Shown in pieces: positions 1 to 5,192 of a stretch of DNA of 7,138 nucleotides. Numbering within the stretch: the stretch's first letter is position 1; every line of letters starts with the position of its first letter. The notes under the pieces were generated by a model. The model saw only the letters and a list, made by a program, of their open reading frames with translations. It had not been told where the DNA came from and did no database searches. The stretch spans positions 1-7,138 of the forward strand of contig CAZTZL010000118.1 in the NCBI GenBank assembly GCA_964617625.1, in the 5' to 3' direction. Made by a program: the position numbers and the translations under genes. Source of the stretch: CAZTZL01 sp964617625 (GTDB lineage Bacteria > Zhuqueibacterota > QNDG01 > DSAB01).

Positions 1-7
1 GGTTCGG

Positions 8-22
8 TTCTCAATTCTCTTC
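8..22 (+). repeat. Left copy of a 15-bp perfect inverted repeat flanking the cassette
   Basis: TTCTCAATTCTCTTC here is the exact reverse complement of the sequence at 1080-1094. It includes the stop codon and the last codons of the nucleotidyltransferase gene. Sequence similarity ends abruptly on both sides of the 15 bp. The sequence is biased to pyrimidines on one strand, which raises the chance of coincidence. Confidence 0.6.
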
Positions 23-697
23 GATAAGCTCAATTAGCTGTTGTTCTCCCAGGGCAAGCAGCTCTTGCCTGATTGTTCTTCTCCACTTTTTTGGCATCTC
101 TGAGTATACTGTGCGCACCGTTTCGAAGTCTCCAGCGATGTTCAGGGCTTTTAGCAGCGCAACAGCTTGTGCTCTGTCTTTTTCGGCTTTGTCCTTTTTA
201 TTCCTCCGTCCCGCAATCAAAAGTTTGTGCAGTGCGAAGTCAATAGGGTGTGGTAGTGTAACGGTAACGTCGTTGAAAAGCATTTGTATGGGATTTCTTG
301 CGAGTGCATCCATGAATCTGAGAGGTTGGGCATTGATGCCCAATTGCTCGATAGGAAAAGGTTTACTGGATTCTCTGCCGCGAGCAGGAACGAGGAACTC
401 CAGAATAAGATCAGGATGTTGGAAGACGATGTATCCCTGTTCGCCTTTGAAGTCCAACACAAATCCGAGATCCTTGAGCAGTTTGAATAAATCGGTTTTC
501 TGGTTGAGATGAAGTGGAATTGGGAAGAGAAACTCAACATCCCGCGTTCTGAGCGCAGGCAAGAAAGTCCTGCTCTTGAAGTAGTCTTGGTACAGGTAGA
601 CACACCAACTGCCCACAAGTAAGATTTTGTCAAGAATGCCCTGTCTCTTCATTCGTCTCAAAACTTCGAGACACAAATCATATTTCTTCTTTTCCAC
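11..697 (-). CDS. Nucleotidyltransferase-fold protein (NTP_transf_8/AbiEii-like), second gene of the left cassette
   Basis: The protein has 228 residues from the chosen start and looks like a minimal nucleotidyltransferase. A Gly-Ser pair (G29-S30, in LLVGSW) is followed by R50-T51-x-D53-x-E55, the TxDxD/E metal-binding pattern. A third acid, E100, lies in a strand reading LEFLVP. The C-terminal half has HKLL (157-160), a basic stretch and K173-D174, as in AbiEii-type and NTP_transf_8 proteins, so all three expected carboxylates are present. By family knowledge such proteins transfer a nucleotide to RNA, protein or a small molecule; the substrate here is unknown. The furthest upstream start is a GTG at 706, but GGAAGG lies 8 nt before the GTG at 697, which I prefer. 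The gene overlaps the upstream small gene by about 20 bp, so translational coupling is likely. The stop codon sits inside the 15-bp inverted repeat. It could be the toxin of a toxin-antitoxin pair or a housekeeping enzyme; the fold is fairly sure, the role is not. Confidence 0.75.
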   Translation of the reverse strand: MEKKKYDLCLEVLRRMKRQGILDKILLVGSWCVYLYQDYFKSRTFLPALRTRDVEFLFPIPLHLNQKTDLFKLLKDLGFVLDFKGEQGYIVFQHPDLILEFLVPARGRESSKPFPIEQLGINAQPLRFMDALARNPIQMLFNDVTVTLPHPIDFALHKLLIAGRRNKKDKAEKDRAQAVALLKALNIAGDFETVRTVYSEMPKKWRRTIRQELLALGEQQLIELIEEN

Positions 698-995
698 GGA
701 GGGCACCTTCCAGGTAGTGGATTTGCTTTTTTAACTGAGAAAGAGCCTGCCGGTACTTGGATCGTAAATGTTTGGCTTCTTGATATCTTTTCGAATCCTC
801 ATCCGGAAGGGACTTACCCTTGTATATCGATTTGAATTTCCCGTTCTCTCGGAAGACCAAGTAGTAGTACTCATGCCCTTTTATGTTTCTTCTAACGAGG
901 CTGCCCTTGGGCAGCTTCGCCAGTTCTCGCTCGTAACGCTTCTTCATCCGAAGCGAATTCGCGAGCTCTTCCTTCAGGATACTTTTGATAACCAT
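678..995 (-). CDS. Small basic coiled-coil protein with a central GSLxxRxIKGxxYYYL beta segment; candidate DNA-binding partner
   Basis: This 105-residue protein has no assigned function. Residues about 1-28 are a charged, probably helical segment. Residues 30-60 read like a three-stranded sheet, with the motif KGSLVRRNIKG, then YYYLVFRENGKFKSIYKG. Residues 65-100 form a second long charged helix rich in K, R and Q. The central motif is recognisable from many small bacterial and archaeal hypothetical proteins (DUF6788-like, from memory). It also resembles the arm-type DNA-binding domain of tyrosine recombinases, which is a resemblance in pattern only. Two ATGs are possible: the one at 1001 has GGAG only 3 nt upstream, whereas the one at 995 has GGAG at 9 nt and is preferred. 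It is the first gene of the cassette, directly downstream of the TTACTATACAA array, so it is the obvious candidate to bind those sites. That binding is inference. Confidence 0.7.
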   Translation of the reverse strand: MVIKSILKEELANSLRMKKRYERELAKLPKGSLVRRNIKGHEYYYLVFRENGKFKSIYKGKSLPDEDSKRYQEAKHLRSKYRQALSQLKKQIHYLEGALRGKEEI

Positions 996-1024
996 CTTCA
1001 TAAACTCCGGTTACTATACAATCT

Positions 1025-1060
1025 ATTGAATAATATATGTTGTATAGTAACAATATGCAA
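1025..1060 (-). promoter_or_regulatory. Putative sigma70-type promoter of the two-gene cassette
   Basis: On the minus strand there is TTGCAT (1055-1060) as a weak -35, a 17-bp spacer and TATATT (1032-1037) as a good -10. This would start transcription near 1025 and give a leader of about 30 nt before the ATG at 995. One copy of the 11-mer repeat (1040-1050) lies exactly in the spacer and another (1011-1021) just after the start point, where a bound protein would block transcription. The -35 matches consensus at only three positions, so the promoter call is tentative. Confidence 0.4.
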
Positions 1061-1079
1061 ATAAATTACTATACAACTT

Positions 1080-1094
1080 GAAGAGAATTGAGAA
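1080..1094 (-). repeat. Right copy of the 15-bp perfect inverted repeat flanking the cassette
   Basis: GAAGAGAATTGAGAA is the inverted partner of 8-22 and lies inside the spacer of the second TTACTATACAA pair. The two copies enclose both leftward genes and their proposed promoter, about 1.09 kb from outer edge to outer edge. No target-site duplication can be checked because the window begins 7 bases beyond the left copy. Confidence 0.6.
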
Positions 1095-1105
1095 ATGTAT
1101 AGTAA

Positions 1106-1438
1106 TGGTCCCGAGAAAAAGGGATTTTTCCTTCTTATAGGAACCGGACCTAGTGTTATACGGCTTACATGCTTTTACGAAAAGTATCTGTATATAGATA
1201 AGAGCATTACTAACTATAAACTATATGCATTCTATATGTTTTTTTCGAAGGCCAGATGAGTCGGAATTAATCTTCAGAACAATCAAAGTATTCAGAATTA
1301 TTGTTTAATATAACAAGATGATCTGCGAAAATCCACTTAATTTTTATGAACCTTTTTTCTGCCAAATCCGTCTAAATAAGTGTTATCAAACCGTTTTTAA
1401 ATTCAAATAATTATTGAAATGGATCCTTCTATGAAAAA
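1106..1438. other. AT-rich intergenic region without a recognisable gene
   Basis: This stretch separates the left cassette from the outer-membrane gene; the two transcription units diverge from it. No open reading frame with a ribosome binding site is present on either strand. Visible small structures are a weak hairpin (TCCC at 1109-1112 with GGGA at 1121-1124, followed by five T), a short inverted repeat (TATCT 1185-1189 and AGATA 1196-1200) and two CTATATG copies 11 bp apart (1221-1227, 1232-1238). None is strong enough to name a function. The length leaves room for upstream control elements of either flanking unit. Confidence 0.6.
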
Positions 1439-1466
1439 TTGGACCCGAAGTGCAATATTTTATATC
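1439..1466 (+). promoter_or_regulatory. Possible promoter of the CBM9/DUF5916 gene
   Basis: TTGGAC (1439-1444), a 16-bp spacer and TATATC (1461-1466) could serve as -35 and -10, starting transcription near 1473 and giving a leader of about 27 nt. Both boxes are imperfect and the region is generally AT-rich, so this is only the best local candidate. Confidence 0.25.
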
Positions 1467-1482
1467 CTTTTTTGAATTGAAG

Positions 1483-1492
1483 AGGAGGAGGG
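1483..1492 (+). promoter_or_regulatory. Strong Shine-Dalgarno that selects a TTG start
   Basis: AGGAGGAGGG ends 7 nt before the TTG at 1500. The next in-frame ATG, at 1509, would be about 16 nt away, and an in-frame stop at 1473-1475 rules out a longer protein. The TTG is therefore the better start, although the difference is only three residues and either version leaves an intact signal peptide. Confidence 0.7.
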
Positions 1493-1499
1493 CAAACTA

Positions 1500-4148
1500 T
1501 TGAAACCGATGAACTTGTTTTTAGCCACGTTTTTTATCGCATCGTTAATCATTTCAACACTTTATGCTGAAGAAGAAAAAATCGAACGGAAAATCTATAA
1601 TACCAAACATGTCAATCAGGAATCTCCGAAGATTGACGGTGTTATGGATGAGCCGGTCTGGGAGAGTGTCGAATGGGCGACTGGTTTTACACAACGACAG
1701 CCAAACGAGGGAGATCCAGCGACTCAGAAAACGGCATTTAAAATTCTGTATGATGATAATAATCTCTATGTGGGAGTACGTGCCTACGATACGCACCCCG
1801 ATTCGATTGTCAGGCGCATGTCCCGACGGGACGGATTCGAAGGAGACTGGGTCGAGTTGAATATAGACAGTTACTTTGATCACCGAACCGGGTATTCATT
1901 CAATGTCAATGCATCAGGCGTAAAGGGCGATGAAGCCATTTCCAATGACGGGGACAACTGGGACTCGAATTGGGATCCGGTATGGTACGTCGAAACGAGT
2001 ATTGATAAAGAGGGTTGGATTGCCGAGATGAAAATTCCATTCAGCCAGCTTCGGTTTTCCAAAAAAGAAGAACAGGTTTGGGGAATACAAATGACCCGGC
2101 GGCTTTATCGAGAAGATGAATGGTCCGTGTGGCAATTTATCCCTCAGGATTCAAGGGGCTGGGTAAACCGGTTCGGAGAGATTCACGGCCTGAACAACAT
2201 CTCCATGCCGAGACGTATTGAACTGCTTCCCTTCGTGATGGGACAAACCGAAAAATTCAAGGAAGAGGCGGGCAACCCGTTTGCGACTGGCCGGAAAAAT
2301 AAACTGGATCTCGGTTTGGATGGGAAAATCGGTGTGACCAGCCACTTCAACCTGGATTTTACTTTAAATCCGGATTTCGGTCAGGTGGAGGCCGATCCTT
2401 CCGTGGTGAATCTCACAGCATATGAGACCCGGTTCGACGAGAAGCGGCCTTTCTTTATCGAAGGCAGCAATATTCTTGATTATAAATTCATGATCGGTGA
2501 TGGAGATTTTGGTTTTGACAATCTCTTTTATTCGCGAAGGATCGGTTCCTATCCGCATCATGAGCCGGATACTGAAGATGATGAATATATCGATATGCCT
2601 GAGAGCGCCTCGATTTTAGGCGCGTTGAAACTGACAGGCAAGACAGAAAAAGGTTATTCGATTGGAGTTATGGAGGCAGTCACTTCAAAAGAAGAAGCTG
2701 AAATAGATTTCAACGGTAAAAGACGATTCGAAACTGTTGAGCCAATGACCAATTATTTCCTGACGCGTATTCAAAAAGATTTTAACGGGGGTGCGAGCCA
2801 GATTGGCGGAATGGTGACCAATACATACCGCGATATCAACGATGACCATCTCAATTTTCTGAATCGCAGCGCGACAACCGGGGGGATCGATTTTACGCAT
2901 CAATGGAAGAACCGAACCTACACGTTTACATTTAACAATGTATTCAGTCATGTACAGGGATCCCGGGAAGCCATTCTTGAAACGCAGGAAGATTCGCCCC
3001 GATTCTATCAACGTCCCGATGCGGATCATATTGAATTGGATCCTGAACGGACCTCTTTAACCGGTTTCGGAGGAACTGCCTACTTGGCTAAATTCGGAGC
3101 TGAACATTTTCAATATATGGCCGGCGTGACCTGGCGCTCTCCGGGCCTGGAGTTGAACGATATGGGATATCTCAGACAGGCCGATGTGATTATGGAGTGG
3201 ACCTGGGGACAGTATCGGAAACTGGAACCTTTTTTCATTTTCAGGCAGATTTGGTTGAATTTCAATCAGTGGAAAGGATGGAATTTCGGCGGAGAAGATA
3301 CATTTGCCGGAGGGAACATCAATTTCAGCTTCCAGTTTAAAAACCAGTGGTTTGCGGGCGGCAATGTATCGGTCAACGGCAGGGATCTTAATGTTGGTGC
3401 GCTCAGGGGCGGACCCTCGCTTTATCTTCCGTCACGATGGAGCTTCTATTCCTATCTTCAGACGGATAACAGAAAGGTATTACGGTTGTATGGCGATTAT
3501 TACCATTCAATCAGTAATGATAAAATTTCCTTCCAGAGCAACTATTCGATCGATTTGACATGGAAGCCCATCAACGCCTTTTCGCTCTCTGCAGGTCCTT
3601 TTTACAACATCAACAGAGACAATCTGCAGTATATCGATACTTTCGAAAAAGATGGGGAAAATCGATATGTATTTGGAAGAATCGATCAGAAGACAGCGGG
3701 AATGACATTGCGTCTTACCTACTGCATCACACCGAATTTGACCATTCAGTATTATGGCCAGCCTTTTGTCTGTGCCGGAAAGTATAACCATCTCAAGCGC
3801 ATTACAGACCCGAGAGCAGCAAAATATGAAAACCGGTTTCACGAATTTTCCGAAGATGAAATCAGCTACAATCCGGATTGGGAAGGATACGATATTGATG
3901 AAGATGTGAATGGAGAAATGGATTATTCTTTTGATAAACCGGATTTTAATTTCCGGCAGTTTCGATCGAACCTCGTGATCCGCTGGGAATATACGCCGGG
4001 GTCGACGGTCTATTTTGTCTGGTCACAAAACCGGACCGGAGATGATAACAGCGGAGATTTTTCATTCAGAAATGACATGAATCAGCTTTTCGAGGTCTAT
4101 CCACACGATGTGTTTTTGATCAAAATCAACCGGTGGTTTTCTCTGTAA
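1500..4148 (+). CDS. Exported CBM9-like plus DUF5916 outer-membrane beta-barrel protein
   Basis: An 882-residue exported protein. Residues 1-23 form a signal peptide (hydrophobic core about 5-21, likely cut after LYA, before EEEK). Residues about 38-230 are a CBM9-like beta-sandwich: it opens with IDGVMDEPVW (45-54), has YDDNNLYVGVRAYD (84-97), and has further features of the family such as GWIAEMKIPFSQLRF. From about 236 to the end it is DUF5916, with the hallmark NPDFGQVEADP (290-300) followed by ETRFDEKRPFFIEG. Near the end are PDFNFRQFRSNLVIRW (814-829) and YTPGSTVYFVWSQ. Alternating aromatic strands and a terminal NRWFSL fit an outer-membrane barrel. The length is in the usual range. By family knowledge the CBM9-like part could bind sugars or another periplasmic ligand, but no substrate or transport activity is established. 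No SusC/SusD-like or glycosidase partner is present. It is monocistronic, with a terminator 85 bp downstream. Confidence 0.88.
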   Translation: MKPMNLFLATFFIASLIISTLYAEEEKIERKIYNTKHVNQESPKIDGVMDEPVWESVEWATGFTQRQPNEGDPATQKTAFKILYDDNNLYVGVRAYDTHPDSIVRRMSRRDGFEGDWVELNIDSYFDHRTGYSFNVNASGVKGDEAISNDGDNWDSNWDPVWYVETSIDKEGWIAEMKIPFSQLRFSKKEEQVWGIQMTRRLYREDEWSVWQFIPQDSRGWVNRFGEIHGLNNISMPRRIELLPFVMGQTEKFKEEAGNPFATGRKNKLDLGLDGKIGVTSHFNLDFTLNPDFGQVEADPSVVNLTAYETRFDEKRPFFIEGSNILDYKFMIGDGDFGFDNLFYSRRIGSYPHHEPDTEDDEYIDMPESASILGALKLTGKTEKGYSIGVMEAVTSKEEAEIDFNGKRRFETVEPMTNYFLTRIQKDFNGGASQIGGMVTNTYRDINDDHLNFLNRSATTGGIDFTHQWKNRTYTFTFNNVFSHVQGSREAILETQEDSPRFYQRPDADHIELDPERTSLTGFGGTAYLAKFGAEHFQYMAGVTWRSPGLELNDMGYLRQADVIMEWTWGQYRKLEPFFIFRQIWLNFNQWKGWNFGGEDTFAGGNINFSFQFKNQWFAGGNVSVNGRDLNVGALRGGPSLYLPSRWSFYSYLQTDNRKVLRLYGDYYHSISNDKISFQSNYSIDLTWKPINAFSLSAGPFYNINRDNLQYIDTFEKDGENRYVFGRIDQKTAGMTLRLTYCITPNLTIQYYGQPFVCAGKYNHLKRITDPRAAKYENRFHEFSEDEISYNPDWEGYDIDEDVNGEMDYSFDKPDFNFRQFRSNLVIRWEYTPGSTVYFVWSQNRTGDDNSGDFSFRNDMNQLFEVYPHDVFLIKINRWFSL

Positions 4149-4232
4149 TGTTATCTCTCCTCTGATAAAATTAAGGGAAAGATCTGACAGTTTTAACTGT
4201 TACGGTAAAAAGTATTCAGTATAGGATAAAAT

Positions 4233-4268
4233 AAAACGTTCCGGGAAATCGATCCCGGGACGTTTTTT
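4233..4268 (+). terminator. Strong intrinsic terminator, probably bidirectional
   Basis: AAAACGTTCCGGG (4233-4245) pairs with CCCGGGACGTTTT (4254-4266), with one G-U wobble and an 8-nt loop, and the 3' arm runs into six T (4263-4268). On the minus strand the same stem is followed by TTTTATTTTAT. It can therefore end both the rightward DUF5916 gene and the leftward ACT-domain gene, which converge here. Confidence 0.88.
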
Positions 4269-4319
4269 ATTGGTGTGTTTGTTTATTATAGTGGAATGAC
4301 TGTTCAACTACTTGTGATT

Positions 4320-4736
4320 TTACTTATCGGAACGATACTCGTTTTGCAATTCTAAAAGGACCTTCAATGCCCGATCGGCTTGTGCCGATGGAACGAAAAT
4401 ATGATCATGAAAATAGGCGGAAATAATATTTGTGCTGATACCCGCTTCGGTCAGTTTGGCTGAAACCACTGCAGTCAAGCCTACACTATCCAAACTTGAA
4501 TGCACCGATAACGTAATTTTCTTATAATACGACTCATAGTGAAAATGATATTCATCGGCTTTTTCTTTTGGGATGATCAAAGTGAGGCCTTCTTTTTCCT
4601 GGCAGGAAGCGATTGGTTTCAAATGGACAAGATTGCCGTAACCTGATTCGGAGAAAGTACAAAATACAAATTCTGTTTCGGATAATTCAGGATTGAGAAG
4701 TTGCAGGATTTGACGTTTATTTTTAATTTCCGACAT
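4320..4736 (-). CDS. ACT-domain protein of the COG3602/DUF2241 type (tandem ACT)
   Basis: This 138-residue cytoplasmic protein matches small two-ACT-domain proteins of COG3602. The N-terminal part begins LLNPEL and continues with FVFCTF and GLTLIIP (about 12-56). The C-terminal ACT domain contains SVHSSLDSVGLTA (77-89) and SAYFHDHIFVP (106-116), with the characteristic HDH at 110-112. ACT domains usually bind amino acids and control enzymes allosterically, but free-standing members of this family have no fixed role, and nothing nearby names a pathway. The ATG at 4736 has no Shine-Dalgarno; instead a near-consensus promoter ends just upstream, implying a very short leader. It is the last leftward gene before the shared terminator. 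The length is normal for the family and no key residues appear to be missing. Confidence 0.85.
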   Translation of the reverse strand: MSEIKNKRQILQLLNPELSETEFVFCTFSESGYGNLVHLKPIASCQEKEGLTLIIPKEKADEYHFHYESYYKKITLSVHSSLDSVGLTAVVSAKLTEAGISTNIISAYFHDHIFVPSAQADRALKVLLELQNEYRSDK

Positions 4737-4749
4737 ATTTCGGTTTTGG

Positions 4750-4778
4750 ATTTTATACTCGTTTTATATCAATGTCAA
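4750..4778 (-). promoter_or_regulatory. Near-consensus sigma70 promoter of the ACT-domain gene
   Basis: On the minus strand a perfect TTGACA (4773-4778) is followed after exactly 17 bp by TAAAAT (4750-4755), a five-of-six -10. Transcription would begin near 4743, only about 7 nt before the ATG at 4736. This leaves no space for a ribosome binding site, and none is seen. The promoter fits entirely in the 52-bp gap after the STAS-like gene, so the ACT gene need not rely on read-through. Confidence 0.7.
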
Positions 4779-4788
4779 GAATACATAT

Positions 4789-5157
4789 TTAACTTGATTC
4801 GTTTTTTACCAGCCAATCCTTGGCTTTTTCAATGTCATCGAAATCTTTCACTGACATACCGGTGAGCCGTACCACAGTTCTAAGAAAGATTCTTCTGTAG
4901 CCGCTGACACCGATCACCGCTGTTTTTTTCATTTTTTCTTTATCTTTGTTTGCAGACTTTGTGATGTAATCGACCATCTCCTGATTGCCGACCGTATCGG
5001 TCACATCCACCAGTAAAAGCACCGAGTCGTCAGGCTGAGTGATCGTGATGCTGGTTGAATAGTCTACTTCTGCTTTAAACGCATTAAAATCCTGAAATCC
5101 GGAATAATCGGACAAAAAAATTCTCTTTCCTTTATGTTCGATCCATTTGGATTTCAC
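4789..5157 (-). CDS. Small uncharacterised protein, possibly STAS/SpoIIAA-like
   Basis: This protein has 122 residues from the chosen start. I recognise the type from hypothetical bacterial proteins but know no defined function. The pattern is an N-terminal strand pair (WIEHKGKRIFLSDYSG), a central buried strand LLLVDVTDT (47-55), a helix, a second strand KKTAVIGVSG (77-86), a basic helix (RRIFLRTVVRL) and a final helix ending KAKDWL (111-116). This alternating beta-alpha order with LLLVD and TAVIG strands resembles STAS/SpoIIAA-like folds, which is inference. There is no signal peptide or membrane segment. The first possible GTG (5163) has its Shine-Dalgarno directly abutting it; GGGAGG lies 5 nt before the GTG at 5157, so I prefer that one. 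It follows the symporter gene by about 35 bp and is probably co-transcribed with it. Confidence 0.7.
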   Translation of the reverse strand: MKSKWIEHKGKRIFLSDYSGFQDFNAFKAEVDYSTSITITQPDDSVLLLVDVTDTVGNQEMVDYITKSANKDKEKMKKTAVIGVSGYRRIFLRTVVRLTGMSVKDFDDIEKAKDWLVKNESS

Positions 5158-5192
5158 GGGCACCTCCCAAATAGTTTAATCAAATAAGTGCA

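Larger units (their letters stand above)
1011..1105. repeat. Four alternating copies of TTACTATACAA: two inverted pairs, probable operator array
   Basis: TTACTATACAA occurs at 1011-1021 and 1066-1076 on the plus strand, and as its reverse complement at 1040-1050. A 10-of-11 copy (TGTATAGTAA) lies at 1096-1105. Comparing the shared 10-mers, copies 1 and 2 are 30 bp apart centre to centre, and so are copies 3 and 4; the second pair is shifted by 55 bp. Thirty base pairs is close to three helical turns, so both arms of a pair face roughly the same side of the DNA. The array covers the predicted promoter of the leftward genes. An operator for an autoregulator is the simplest reading. Binding sites of a recombinase or transposase are the alternative. 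The repeats are directly visible; their function is inferred. Confidence 0.85.

Noticed and set aside
768..1064. Rightward reading frame of 98 codons across the left cassette
   Set aside because: It is antisense to the small basic protein gene, has no recognisable domain and ends in the repeat array; a shadow of the real gene.
1109..1129. Hairpin TCCC/GGGA followed by five T, resembling a rightward terminator
   Set aside because: The stem is only 4 bp with an 8-nt loop and no rightward gene ends before it.
1221..1238. Two CTATATG copies 11 bp apart
   Set aside because: Seven-base AT-rich repeats are expected by chance in this region; only the helical spacing is suggestive.
1419..1475. Short reading frame of 18 codons (begins MDPSMKNW) just upstream of and in frame with the DUF5916 gene
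   Set aside because: It has no ribosome binding site, overlaps the best promoter candidate and ends at a stop before the clear Shine-Dalgarno of the real gene; probably chance.
4187..4200. Near-palindrome ACAGTTTTAACTGT downstream of the DUF5916 gene
   Set aside because: Short, A/T-rich and isolated; no second copy or nearby promoter supports an operator, and termination is better explained by the hairpin at 4233-4268.
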